64,000 nucleotides of DNA, taken from assembly GCA_039105265.1 (NCBI GenBank), contig JAPFFF010000004.1:6615501-6679500 (forward strand), given 5' to 3'. Under the pieces are notes generated by a model, which made no database searches, was not told the DNA's origin, and was given only the letters and a program-made list of their open reading frames with translations. Each line of letters opens with the position of its first letter. The stretch's first letter is position 1. The position numbers were made by a program, and so were the translations under genes. Below, piece after piece: positions 10,033 through 21,285 of this stretch. This stretch comes from Tritrichomonas musculus. Lineage: Eukaryota > Parabasalia > Tritrichomonadida > Tritrichomonadidae.

Positions 10033-11142
10033 CTATAAATCATTAATTTTATTCGGACTTCTTTCCGAGTCGCATCCAATGAACGCTGCAGATAAAGTAT
10101 CCCCAGCGATACAAAATGTTGCACCTTCATTAATTGTCGTCTCAACTGCAGAAAATGCAAAATTTTCACTTGGTGCCTCATCAAGAAACAGCTCGCCACA
10201 GCTCCGGCTCCCGCACGCGAGAACCTTGCCGGCAGAAGTCCTAAAGAGCGAGTGCGTGCTTCCCGCATACGCAGCCACAATTTCGTATTTGCCCAAAGAA
10301 TCAGAAATCTCGGTGAAAATGTCGACATCTTCGACGTTCTCTGGGAGCCCGAGCCTGCCGCCGTAATTGGCTCCCCAGCCGAAAACCTTTCCCTCATTAC
10401 TCACTGCAAAAGCGTGCCAAAAAGTGCCAGAAATGTCGATTATTTTTTTCTCAAAAAGTTCGTCAACTTTTTCAAATATAATCTGGCTCAAATCAAAGTT
10501 GGGGCTCCTGTAAACATGGCCTGTCGATGAAAGCGCATAAATGAAGTCTTTGCAGCAGGCAAGCTTAACCGCTTTTTCATTGGAAGGTAAACTTTTTGAA
10601 TCAATTTTGGCGGTTTGTGAAAATTGAATTTTTTTAAAGTCAATGAAGATGATTGAGCCTTCTGAATCAACGGCTGCTGCATTGAAATAACCTCCATAAA
10701 TAGCGGTTGGATTGAAATCACCAATGTTCAGAAAAAGTGGAGAACTTTGTTGAATGTTTTTGTATGATAAAACAAGCTGCCGTCTGTCTCTGCTATTTGG
10801 ATTTGATACCAGGTAGAGTGTGAAGAATTTTCCACATACTGCTGATATGGGAACGTATGTGCAGCCTTCAATATCTTTGATTGTGAATTCTGTATAATGA
10901 TCAAGAATTTCTTTGGGAAGTGAACAAATAATTCTGCCATCCCTGTTGTCACCAATAGCATATATTATGCCATTGCGCGTAATTATTATAGAATGACTTC
11001 CGTAAACGTAATAAGATATAATTGATGAAACATTTAGATTCGATTGGATAGAGGGGCATACAACTGGTGTTTTATAAGTGCTTTGATTGTTTGAATCTTC
11101 CCCAAGCTGATGAAATTCATTATATCCACAAAGTCGAATCAT
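10033..11142 (-). CDS. RCC1-repeat beta-propeller protein
   Basis: A 369-residue frame begins MIRLCGYNEFHQLGED at 11140-11142. Repeats of about 50 residues carry the RCC1 signature: a glycine-rich strand G-x-x-Y/V-x-x-G-x-N followed by a conserved hydrophobic-H-S-hydrophobic strand (SHSIIITRNGIIYAIGDN, WHAFAVSNEGKVFGWGANYG, THSLFRTSAGKVLACGSRSC). It should fold as a seven-bladed propeller, roughly the whole length of RCC1. No other domain is attached. Family members serve as Ran exchange factors or, more often, as protein scaffolds. I cannot assign Ran exchange here because the contact residues are not recognisable. The last third (10190-10400) is clearly richer in G and C than the rest. Confidence 0.85.
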   Translation of the reverse strand: MIRLCGYNEFHQLGEDSNNQSTYKTPVVCPSIQSNLNVSSIISYYVYGSHSIIITRNGIIYAIGDNRDGRIICSLPKEILDHYTEFTIKDIEGCTYVPISAVCGKFFTLYLVSNPNSRDRRQLVLSYKNIQQSSPLFLNIGDFNPTAIYGGYFNAAAVDSEGSIIFIDFKKIQFSQTAKIDSKSLPSNEKAVKLACCKDFIYALSSTGHVYRSPNFDLSQIIFEKVDELFEKKIIDISGTFWHAFAVSNEGKVFGWGANYGGRLGLPENVEDVDIFTEISDSLGKYEIVAAYAGSTHSLFRTSAGKVLACGSRSCGELFLDEAPSENFAFSAVETTINEGATFCIAGDTLSAAFIGCDSERSPNKINDL

Positions 11143-11748
11143 AGTAAAAAAAGAATGGCCATTTAATCATTTAAAAAGTTTTGATAATTAATTGAATAAG
11201 TAGAGTAGCTGCAAAGAAATTTTTTGGACAAGCCCTCTGAAAAAGTGGACTGTCAAATTGATTTTTCTCATTGGTAAGAAGGTTTTATGATTTTATAATA
11301 ACATAATATAAAACTTTATTTTGAGCGTTTGCACTTTTTAAATAAAAGATTAAAATTCCTGGGAAAAATGTATAAATTCACGATGCTAAAAATGTGCATG
11401 CGGTCATCCTTTATTTGGTAAAAATATAAAATTAATTATAAATAAATAAATACCAAATATATGAGAATAATTCCTTGGTCGCGTTAAGCATAATTTTAAT
11501 TTTATTCATGAAAAAATGTGAAAAATTTTGTAACAAAACAAAACATAGAATTCTTTCTTTTTAATTATCTTTTTGAATTGGATTTGAATTATTAAAGGAA
11601 AGATTTCCAACCTAGTGAATCTGCAAGTTCTTAACTATTTCATGAATCCAGCTTTAAACCTAAAGAAATCCAAAAATAATCAATCCAAATTCATATTATA
11701 ATTATCTATAAAATTTGAATTAATATCATGATTAATTATTTTTACATA

Positions 11749-13329
11749 GAGTATATGGAAAAAAAAAATTATGAGACAAAATAATATTAATCACCATTTC
11801 ACATAAATAGAAAAGATTTAGAAATCTGAGATTTTGCAGTTTTATTTATCATTATAATTGATGTAGTATCATCGTATTTTTGCTTATTTTTATGAAGGTA
11901 AATTCTCAATATAATTAATCTACATTTTTTTAAATAATGATTAATTTTGAATTTTTTAATGGTATTTTATTTTCAAACACATAATATATTATTTCCTTAT
12001 AGAAAAATTTAATATATAAGGAGTATTACATGATATATTTTAATATATGATATCATATCGAACTTATCAAAAAGTTGATAAAAAAAAGAATTAACAAAAA
12101 ACTATCATTTCTTAATAATATTTGAAATTATTTGGGTATTTGATATTAAATAGATATTTTTATTTCATATATATCAAAAATTAATAAAAATATTAATTTT
12201 TCACAAAATATCAATATGATTATTTGATTTTCATTTTTCGGTTTTTACCCTGTTATTATAATTTTAAAGATGTCCACAATGGAATTCCAGAGTTTCAGTT
12301 TTGTAACTTTATGGTACATGATTTTTTTCTTACAGAAAAGAGAAAAAAATTTTTTTTGGTAAAAAAATATAATAATGCACATTAAACCTCAAGCTAAAAA
12401 AAATTACTTCCGCAAATTAATTAAGTGCATCTTATACATTTATTATTTATAATTGATGAATTGAAATATTTCATATATAATGAATTGAAAATGATTCAAT
12501 TTTTTTTCAAAAAATACCAATTATTTTCAGAATGCAATGAACTTATTTCAATTTATCAATATATTCATAATATATGATTGTATATAAATTCGTTTTCCAT
12601 ATCATATTCTTTTGTAATCATTTTTTTCTTGTGAAAACCTAGATATAAAATATTTTTAATTTTTAATTTTTTCAATTCATCAAACATAATAAATTGACAA
12701 AACCAATTAGAAATCAATAAACACATAATATATATTTTAATGAGAAATGACGTTCATTTGAAATTGTTTGTCTAATAGAGTTTTTTGCATTTTATTTAAG
12801 AAGAATGTGATATTCATAATTCAACAAATATATTTGATTCAAAACATTATCTTAGATATTTACAACGCATATATGATATATATTATTTTCCCCAAAATTG
12901 ATAAGAATCTATTAAGGATATGTTAGGATGACCCCAAAAGTGAAGTGAAAATTATGTACAAATTATTTGTAATTTTTTTTCTGTTTGTAGTAGGCTTTAG
13001 GAATTGATAATAATAAGAAACAATTAAAATCATATTACATTAATAATTATTACTTATAATACAAAAGATAATTATTATTTCAGAAAATATGCTTAAATTA
13101 TTTTTTTTTTTACAATATTTTTTTAGTTTATTATTTGTTTCACATCTAACTGAGAAAATGCATTTTCATTTGGATATAAAATTAGAAATTATATGAAAAA
13201 CATTTATTACTAATTATTATTAGAAAAGCTCTAATATTTTGAGAAAATTTATTTATTTTTTTATCCGACCAAATATAAATTGACCATTAATTTTTTTTTG
13301 TCCATTAATTTTTTTTTTTCCATATACTC
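11749..13329. mobile_element. 1.58-kb TA-flanked inverted-repeat element inside the nest
   Basis: The left end GAGTATATGGAAAAAAAAA is mirrored at the right end (TTTTTTTTTCCATATACTC). TA lies outside both (11747-11748 and 13330-13331). The size suits a Tc1/mariner-class element but the interior is AT-rich and without a usable frame, so it is non-autonomous or old. It includes, near 12921-12960, TTAGGATGACCCCAAAAGTG, which resembles a mariner-type end and may mark a further fragment. Confidence 0.55.
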
Positions 13330-13423
13330 TATATTAAACTATTTTTCAGTCTATTAAAAAAAGGATTCTTTCATTGGAACCTTGCTTTTAATAAAAAAAA
13401 AAAAAAAAACGAATAACCAACTA

Positions 13424-14582
13424 GACTTGTTAAAGTCCATGGACCTGTGGACTTACAAAACTCATTCAAATTTATTTAGCATTTTTTATTTATTCACAAA
13501 ATAAATGATCGAATTATTATTTCTCAGAAATAATCTGGTCCATCTGTCAGGACTTCCAAAATTCTTTCAATTGTTTTAGCATTTTTTAAACGTAATAAAA
13601 CCAAACTATTTTCTTCAAAAATGTTAGCGAGTTATATATGTTATTACACATCATATATAAAAATTAATACAGTAAAAAAATTAAAATTTTTAGCATATGT
13701 TCCAAAGATAATTGCTAAACATTGCATTTTTAGACATTATCTACATTTTTCTCAAATAAAAATTAATGAAAAACAAAAATAAAGAGTTTTAACTAATAAG
13801 TAATATATGAATAATTATTTTATTTAATTTATAATCAATAAATGTTAATTTCAAAATGTTTAAAAAAATTAATGCAATTCAATGAAAGCATTCAAAAAGT
13901 TATGAAATTCATAGAAAATAATCATCCAAGATCTTATGTGTCAATTGGTCAGATTTTCACATATTTGTTTTATCTCCTATGAATAAATTAAAGCACCATA
14001 AAATGATTAAGTATCGAAGGCGAATAAAGAAAATAAAATTGAGAGCATAACGATCATTTTAAAAATACCATTATCTTACAAAAAAATTTTAAAAAGTAGA
14101 TTTTTATCTTAAATATAATATTAAAAATATCACATTTATATAATAACAAATTTGTAATTCATATAAATAGCATATTTGTATAAAAATAGCTGAATTATTT
14201 AAAATACGTTTTTTTGAAACTTTTGCGTTTTATCACGTTTCATTTTTTATTTTTTCACAAAATAAAAGAATTATAAAATTTCTTTGAAATATGTTGGTCC
14301 ATCTGCCAGGATTTCCAAAATTCTTTCAATTGTTTATGACATTTTTTTTCATGATTAAAAACATTCAAATATAATTTACTCATATTAGTTACTACTTTTC
14401 TATTTAAATAAACAAAAAAAAAAATTAAATAAACAAATAAACTATAAAATATATGCATAAAATGAGTTCTTTTTTGAGATATAAAATAAAAATAAATTGA
14501 CAAGGTTTGTTAGGTCCACGCCAAGTCCCGAGTCCACAAAAAGTCCATGAAAAGTGCATTTGTCCCGGACTTTTAACAAGTC
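13424..14582. mobile_element. 1.16-kb TA-flanked element, TIR GACTTGTTAAAGTCC, with an internal direct repeat
   Basis: GACTTGTTAAAGTCC at 13424 is mirrored by GGACTTTTAACAAGTC ending at 14582, with TA outside (13422-13423 and 14583-14584). Two diverged direct copies of a segment of about 110 bp lie near each end (13475-13590 and 14235-14345). On the minus strand both can be read as TIERILEVLTDGPDYF-like peptide, which may be a remnant of a coding region. No full transposase is visible. Confidence 0.6.
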
Positions 14583-14850
14583 TATAGCCAACAAAAAAGT
14601 TTACAATTTATAATTATTTAGCATGCACTATATTAAATATCAATAAACAACTCATTGCAACATAAAATTTTATTATTTGCTTTCCGAAATAATAAATACA
14701 ACTGATAAAAATTTTAGAAAAAAATAGAATTTTCATATCACACTTCAAAAAAAAAAATACGATCATGTTTTGAATTTTTTGCAGCTACTCTGAATAAGTT
14801 TATAGAAAAAAATAAAAAATTTTATAAAATTTTTATCAAAATAAGAAAAA

Positions 14851-17800
14851 ATGGAAATTGAAGCCTTTATTAGAAAAATGAAAGATATATATTCGGCTCT
14901 TATAGAATTCATTGATGCAGATGATGATTCTAACCCGGAATTTGATACATTAATTAAACTTTTTGAAAAACATGAAATATTAGAAAACAAAGAAGAAGTT
15001 AGACTATTATTTCTTTTAATATCAAAAATATCAGACAACCATCACCGAACATCTAATTTTTTTGATAAACTAGAAAAAATTTTTCGATTTTTGATTAAAG
15101 ATGCTCCTTCATATATCACCGATTTTATACCAGATTATACCAGCTATAACAAAAGAATTATATTTCTGCTTTTTGATAAAAAATTAATTAAACCAGACGA
15201 ATCATTTATTAATTCATATTTACAAAAAAAATCAATCGAAAATAAATTTTATTATTTATATCCCAAAATTAAAGAATTTCTTGAAGAGGCAAAGCAAAAA
15301 GAAATCGAAAAAGAAATTTTTGAAAAATTTGATGAAGATATATTTAATTTTGAAAAAAAATGTCAAATAGGTGAAAATGATTCATACATTTGTTCATTAA
15401 TTCGATCAGATTCAGTTGAAGAGTTTATTTCATTTGTTAATAGAGCGAATATGTCACTTTCGTCACAAATCAAACCATCAATTTTTGAAACAAATTCATA
15501 TTTGAATTACTATACTAATACAACATTGATTGAGTATGCAGCATTTTTTGGATCAATTCAAATCATTCAATATTTACAATATAACAAAGTTTCATTAACT
15601 TTTTCTTTGTGGTTTTATGCTATTCATTCAAAAAACGCGGAATTAATTCACCTTCTTGAAGAAAATAAAGTTGAACCAGAAAAAAAGAAACCATTTTTTT
15701 TCTCTCTTGAAACATTTAAAAATGTTCTTCAAGAATCGATTATATGCCATCATAATGACATTGCTAATTATATCAAAGATAATTTATATGAGAAAACTCA
15801 AACAAATGATCAAGACCAATTTGATGATGATCTTATTAGCACAATTGTTAATTCATTAAATTTCTTTTTCTTTCCAAGTGAAATAGAATCAATGATTTGT
15901 AGACCAAATAATAAAAATAGATTCCAGTTATATCAATTATGCTTTTCTTTAACAAAAATATCGATTCCTTCTTCTGTAACATCAATTGGTGATCATGCTT
16001 TTGATGGATGTTCAAAAATAACACAAATATCGATTCCTTCTTCAGTAACAACCTTTGGTGATCATGTTTTCGATGGAATACTAACGATTGAAATAATTGG
16101 AGATATCAAAAGTATTCCTAATAATTTATTTGCAGAATGTTCATCATTAACAAAGATAACAATTTCTTCTTCTGTAAGTAGCTTAGGCGATTATAGTTTC
16201 TATGAATGCACATCATTAGTAAATATTAATGTTCCTCCTTCTGTTACTAGCATAGGTGATTCTTGTTTTTGCCGATGCTCAAAATTAACAGAAATTTCAA
16301 TTCCTTCTTCTGTTACTAGCATAAGTGATTCTTGTTTTTGTGGATGTTCATCATTAACAGAAATTTCAATTCCTTCTTCTGTTACTAGCATAGGTGATTA
16401 TTGTTTTTGTGGATGTTCATCATTAACAGAAATTTCAATTCCTTCTTCTGTTACTAGCATAGGTGATTTTTGTTTTTGTGGATGTTCATCATTAACAGAA
16501 ATTTCAATTCCTTCTTCTGTTACTAGCATAGGTGATTCTTGTTTTTGTGGATGTTCATCATTAACAGAAATTTCAATTCCTTCTTCTGTTACTAGCATAG
16601 GTGATTCTTGTTTTTGCCGATGCTCAAAATTAACAAAAATTCAAATTCCTTCTTCTGTTACTAGCATAGGTGATTCTTGTTTTTGTAGATGTTCATCATT
16701 AACAGAAATTTCAATTCCTTCTTCTGTTGCTAGTATAGGTGATTCTTGTTTTTGCCGATGCTCAAAATTAACAAAAATTCAAATTCCTCCTTCTGTTACT
16801 AGTTTAAGTAATTCTTGTTTTTGTGGATGTTCATCATTAACAGATATTAGAATTCCTTCTTCTGTAACTAGTATAGGTGATTCTTGTTTTTATGGATGCT
16901 CAAAATTAGCAAAAATTCAAATTCCTCCTTCTATTACAAGAATAAGTAATTCTTGTTTTTGTGGATGTTCATCATTAACCGAAATTTCAATTCCTTCTTC
17001 AATCACATCGATTGGGCATAATGCTTTTAATGGATGCTCATCATTAACAAAAATATCAATTCCTTCCTATGTAGCATCAATTGGGAATTTTGCGTTTTTA
17101 GGATGTTCATTATTGGAACAAATATCATTTGAAAATCCTTCTTCAATAACTTCAGTTGGATTACTTGCTTTTTCAGAATGTCCATCATTAGAACTATCTT
17201 CAATTTATTCTTCAATTGGAGATAAAGCACTAGCAAAGAATTTCCAAAGTGATATTTTAAACAAAAAAATATATAAAAAATTGATTGAAATAAACAAAGA
17301 AATTTTGGATAAGCAAATTAAATTTTATGACCAGCATGATTTGATTAAAAAACTTAATAAAACTGTGATATTTGGAGGTCTAGGTTCAGGCAAAACATCG
17401 CTTTGTTGTGTTTTATCTGGAAAAGATGTTAAAATTAAATGTGATTATAGAATAAGTAGATTAATATGTGAAGAAAATAGCAATATTTTCAATTGTCCTG
17501 ATGTTATGATTGACGAATCAAATAAATTTGCATTTATTGAATCGCATCTTTTTGATGATGTATATGGCAATCAGAATAATAAGGAATATTCAACGAATTA
17601 TTTATTAAATGAAGCCAAAGTTAAAGTTATATTAGTTATTAGCGCTGATATGATATTATGTAATCGTGGTATTTGTGCACAAGGAGTATTTGAAAAATTT
17701 GATAAAATATTTCCCAAATTAAATGATTCAGAAAAAAAAGCAGTTGCGGTTGTAATATCAACAGATAATTATCACGAACGATGTTATTACATTGAGCATA

Positions 17801-18045
17801 TTCATAGCGAAGCAACTTGTGAAGCAGCTCGAAAATGGTGTAGATATTTAGAGAATCATCTAGAACAAGTATTTTTAATGCCTCAAGCATCAAAACACGA
17901 TGATGGAAAATCATATGATTTTGAAGATAAATATAAAATACTTGATTTCATTAAAAGTGATGAATTGATTAGTCCAAAACTTGAATTATTATTAAGCCCT
18001 GTTGCTAAACAAGCAATAACACTTTTGCAAATTGGAAGTGAGTGA
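14851..18045 (+). CDS. DUF3447/ankyrin-like + BspA-type LRR protein with C-terminal P-loop NTPase-like domain
   Basis: A 1064-residue frame starts at ATG 14851, the first in-frame ATG after an A/T-rich leader. Residues about 1-330 match the trichomonad DUF3447-type region (ICSLIRSDSVEEFISFVNRAN, TLIEYAAFFGSIQIIQYL). Residues about 370-780 are tandem 23-residue BspA-like LRRs of the form SSLTEISIPSSVTSIGDSCF + CGC. Residues about 830-1064 are different: TVIFGGLGSGKTSLCCVL holds a Walker A motif (GGLGSGKTS, 842-850). MIDESNKFAFIESHLFDDVYG could be the Walker B or switch region, and VKVILVISADMIL and KKAVAVVIST look like core strands. This resembles a GTPase or NTPase fused to a repeat sensor. 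No signal peptide or membrane span is seen, so it is probably intracellular, unlike surface BspA proteins. Nucleotide specificity is undetermined. Confidence 0.85.
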   Translation: MEIEAFIRKMKDIYSALIEFIDADDDSNPEFDTLIKLFEKHEILENKEEVRLLFLLISKISDNHHRTSNFFDKLEKIFRFLIKDAPSYITDFIPDYTSYNKRIIFLLFDKKLIKPDESFINSYLQKKSIENKFYYLYPKIKEFLEEAKQKEIEKEIFEKFDEDIFNFEKKCQIGENDSYICSLIRSDSVEEFISFVNRANMSLSSQIKPSIFETNSYLNYYTNTTLIEYAAFFGSIQIIQYLQYNKVSLTFSLWFYAIHSKNAELIHLLEENKVEPEKKKPFFFSLETFKNVLQESIICHHNDIANYIKDNLYEKTQTNDQDQFDDDLISTIVNSLNFFFFPSEIESMICRPNNKNRFQLYQLCFSLTKISIPSSVTSIGDHAFDGCSKITQISIPSSVTTFGDHVFDGILTIEIIGDIKSIPNNLFAECSSLTKITISSSVSSLGDYSFYECTSLVNINVPPSVTSIGDSCFCRCSKLTEISIPSSVTSISDSCFCGCSSLTEISIPSSVTSIGDYCFCGCSSLTEISIPSSVTSIGDFCFCGCSSLTEISIPSSVTSIGDSCFCGCSSLTEISIPSSVTSIGDSCFCRCSKLTKIQIPSSVTSIGDSCFCRCSSLTEISIPSSVASIGDSCFCRCSKLTKIQIPPSVTSLSNSCFCGCSSLTDIRIPSSVTSIGDSCFYGCSKLAKIQIPPSITRISNSCFCGCSSLTEISIPSSITSIGHNAFNGCSSLTKISIPSYVASIGNFAFLGCSLLEQISFENPSSITSVGLLAFSECPSLELSSIYSSIGDKALAKNFQSDILNKKIYKKLIEINKEILDKQIKFYDQHDLIKKLNKTVIFGGLGSGKTSLCCVLSGKDVKIKCDYRISRLICEENSNIFNCPDVMIDESNKFAFIESHLFDDVYGNQNNKEYSTNYLLNEAKVKVILVISADMILCNRGICAQGVFEKFDKIFPKLNDSEKKAVAVVISTDNYHERCYYIEHIHSEATCEAARKWCRYLENHLEQVFLMPQASKHDDGKSYDFEDKYKILDFIKSDELISPKLELLLSPVAKQAITLLQIGSE
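16230..16990 (+). repeat. 69-bp coding minisatellite (LRR units), about 11 copies
   Basis: Within the LRR domain, units of 69 bp (23 codons) are nearly identical at DNA level. They alternate two spellings, one ending in a TGGATGTTCATCA and one in a CCGATGCTCAAAA segment. Units outside this block (15960-16230 and 16990-17220) are much more diverged. Near-identity including third positions points to recent unequal exchange or gene conversion. Confidence 0.85.
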
Positions 18046-18095
18046 CTTTATACCTTTTTAATTAAAAAATAAAATAAATAATTATGAGCATTTGT

Positions 18096-18272
18096 TTATG
18101 CAAAAATATATCTTTTTTCAATAAAAATATAGTCAAATTTTTTGTATTGCTTGTTGTTTGCATTAACTCCAGCATTGATCAATTTCAGAGTCTTTTTACA
18201 TAATCAATCTTCAAGTTCAACAACACTGGATGGAATTGTGAGGTTCGCTTTAATTGATTTGCAAAAAGCTCC
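18096..18272 (-). pseudogene. BspA-like LRR fragment
   Basis: Read on the minus strand this gives about 55 codons with LTIPSSVVELED, a stop in place of the usual Trp, LCKKTLKLINAGVNANNKQY and KKFDYIFIEK. It lines up with the non-LRR insert of the BspA gene at the right end of the window (LTIPSSF, GWC, NNKNYTLYKDKFI). It is a small relic, tail to tail with the preceding LRR gene. Confidence 0.6.
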
Positions 18273-21265
18273 TTTTTCTATTTTTTAAGAGTTGAATTTG
18301 CAGAAAAATGAAAAGAATTTGATAAAATGCTTGTAATAAGATAATCTTGATTATCATATTAATAAAATAATCTTCTGAATTGAACTTAAGTATACTCGCT
18401 GTTTTACCTTTGTTACTTAGTATATTAAGTAATGGTAAGTGAATCTATCTAGTTCAATTTTCAATAAAATTTTGTAATTTATTCTCATAAATATAGTATA
18501 ATTTGAATTTTGAATCGTCCCAAAATATGTCACTTTTTCTCTTTTTTCTATTTCAATTTAGCCCTTCGGCGGTTTTGTAAACTACGGCGACATCACCTAT
18601 TTTTAAATAGTTTATGCTGAATTTTGGAATTAAGGGGCATGGAGTTGAAATTACGGCCTATAAAAAACGGTAACTTTTTCAAATAATAAATGGTCATGTT
18701 AAAACTTTTTGAATAGTTGTTTTGAATACTTTATATTATATATTTGAAATCTTTTTAATAAAATAAACCAATTTATTACAGAAACTAATCTCACTTGCAT
18801 ATGATTGTCTTTGCATTTATATAAGTTGATTTTATTCAACATCAGCATGACATTATTTACTCAAATCATCCTCGCCTGCTCAAATCAATTATCCAATTTC
18901 AATCTCATAACTTTTTCAGAAGACTGAAGAGTCTTATCCATTTATTATCAAATGTATAATAATACTAGTAAGTAATTATATTAATTGAATCTTTATAATC
19001 TCATTGTAATAAAAGCAGAGATAAAGCAGAGATTTGAAAACATGTATGCAGTGGAAAACATGATAATAATAAAGTTGTGAATAACGACCTGAAATTAACA
19101 ATCTGAGAATGATAAATTGGAAATAACAATCTGATATCAGTATTCTTTGAAAATAAATTTAATAAAAGCTATCTGGTATTAGAAAGAATAAAAATTAACT
19201 CGTAAATAACTATAGAAAGATCATTGAAACGCTTCTTTATGATCTTAATATTTTGAATACCGCCAAAGCCATTGAAAAGACTTATCGCTTTATTCAAAAA
19301 TATAAATAGTTGATAATTGAAACTGTTGAAATGTTATCTATGAATTTTTAGACAATTTCATTCACTTAAAAATCTATATTGTCATTTTTCATTCAAAAAG
19401 TGGGCATCTTGCTGATTATAAAACAAGCAAGCCTTGCAAGTTAAGCTTACTCAAAGTTTAATCAGTATTATATATATATATATATATAATGAATGCTCCC
19501 ACTTCATTCATTATTGGTCTAGGCATTTATTGTTTATTAAATAGATTTCTTGATGTTACTTAGTATATCTTTTTGTTGGTTTCTACTGGTGAATACTTCA
19601 CTTTTTTACCATTGGCAGCATTATTTAATTAAATGATATTCATATCATCTAGATTTTCGAACTCCATGAGTGAATTCAATTTTTTTTCTTGCCAACATAA
19701 AATATTTCTCACACCAATAAATGAATCACCTATAATGATGATTTTTTACTTGACTCATTTAAATTAAATAAAAGTCATACATTTCATTATTTGTAGGTGG
19801 ATCAACTGAACGCTGCTGTCCTTGTGATTAACTTCTATTATCAGCTTGAAGGATGCAGACAATTTGTTTATAAAATGTTCAACCTAAAAAAGATAAAAAA
19901 TTGCTGATCTTACAATACCAATTGAGTTTTCGACAATAAGTTTTCCAGTGAATCCATTTGTAGGTCATCGATACCAAAAATAAATGTTATTTATTGAGAA
20001 ATTAAAGTATTAATTTCATATTGAGTTAATAAAAATGTTTGAACGATCTCCTCTTTCTGAAATTCATTCATCTTTTTTTAGCGAAAAAAGAAGAACATTT
20101 TGTTAAGAGAATAGTAAAAGTATAATTGATTGTGTTTTCAGATAACGCTTATTTGGAAGATCTAATGTTCTTAGTTCTTCTGAATATGAAAAGATGTTCT
20201 CAGTTCTTCTGAATATTATCTCAAACCCTCATACCAGAATGAAAAATGAAACAGTTTATTAATGAGCAATTCATATTTTGAGTGTTGAATGAAGAAAAAA
20301 ATATTTAAAAATTCTAAATCAAATATTTCATCTAAAATATGAAAACATTGCACCATCAATATATTAAATCAATTTCAATAAAAATATTTAGTATTCTTTC
20401 TTGGTAACTTGAAAATCCACTTTTAAATTAGAAGTTATTACATTTGCAGAGTGCCCTCTATTTTTTCATTATTAAAATTGCAAAATCTTACTTTCTTTTT
20501 TCTTTCACAACATATTCAAGGTCTGCATTCTTTTTCAATAACATAAAAAAAAGTCATGGCTTTGAGAAACCTAAAAAATTATGGCTATGAGAAAAAGTAA
20601 TGATTATTTTACCCTTCAGATGTAATTGGTATTTTATAAAATTCAATGAAAAGACGTATTAAAATGTAAAAATTACCGAAATGAAACGTAATTACATGAT
20701 TTATATTAAAATTAAAAAAAAACAAAGCGGTTTAGTTTCGAACTCAATACTTTTGCTCAAATTAATTTAACCTCTAAGCTAAAGCTCTCAAATTTGAAAG
20801 GATAAAATATTTATATTTAAAGATTATATCTCTATTTTTCAAAGGTAACTTTTTATTAACTTTTTCTAAAAAAAGACGTATTCTCATCATTTTCACGTAG
20901 ACGTAATCGTTAAACGTAATTGATTTTTTTTCTTGGTCTATCTTATTGAAAAAGTTTAAACAGAACGAATTTTTTAAATCATCCGAAAGGCAATTATTAT
21001 GATAATGCTTAATAATTCTATTTATAATGTTTATAAAAATTTATTAGGATAACTCTTCTGATACTTTAATAAAATAGGTGACAAAAATAATTAAATTTAT
21101 TTATTTTTGATAAATTTTAAAAATGCCGCCATTTTACATGAAACTTTCATATACCATTTTAAACCCGAATGATTTTGATAGAAATTTATTTTTATATCAT
21201 TTAAAATTTTATGGTATAAAACGGTATTCAATTTTTAAAAACAAATCTATCCTTACTCAATCATA
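18273..21265. other. 3-kb gene-free region
   Basis: No convincing coding frame. Items seen: a hairpin near 18405-18445 (TTACCTTTGTTACTTA with a loose complement), a less AT-rich patch at 18570-18665 of unknown origin, a TA microsatellite near 19470, and a duplicated phrase (GTTCTTAGTTCTTCTGAATA type) near 20166-20217. Confidence 0.45.
19469..19489. repeat. TA dinucleotide microsatellite
   Basis: About ten uninterrupted TA units. It is useful only as a polymorphic marker. Confidence 0.9.
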
Positions 21266-21270
21266 TCATT
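21266..21270 (+). promoter_or_regulatory. Candidate initiator TCATT of the histone H3 gene
   Basis: TCATT matches the trichomonad Inr consensus (TCA-Y-W) and lies 16-20 nt before the H3 ATG, within the usual short-leader range. A second, overlapping-type match (TCATA) is 5 nt upstream. Motif position supports the call, but the consensus is short. Confidence 0.45.
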
Positions 21271-21285
21271 ATTAAATAATAAAAA

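Larger units (their letters stand above)
11202..14790. mobile_element. Outer element of a nest, Mutator-like by its 9-bp target duplication
   Basis: TGAATAAGT occurs at 11193-11201 and again at 14791-14799 as a 9-bp direct repeat. Just inside lie inverted ends: GAGTAGCTGCAAA on the left and its complement TTTGCAGCTACTC on the right. A 9-bp duplication is typical of Mutator-like elements, which are known in trichomonads. Two TA-flanked elements sit inside; without them about 0.84 kb remains, so the original was probably short and non-autonomous. No transposase frame is visible. The right end lies 60 bp upstream of the large LRR gene, so it may have brought in or displaced promoter sequence. 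Confidence 0.6.

Noticed and set aside
15848-17236. Minus-strand repetitive frames (MLVTEEGIEISVN type)
   Set aside because: They are antisense shadows of the tandem LRR coding units of the large plus-strand gene.
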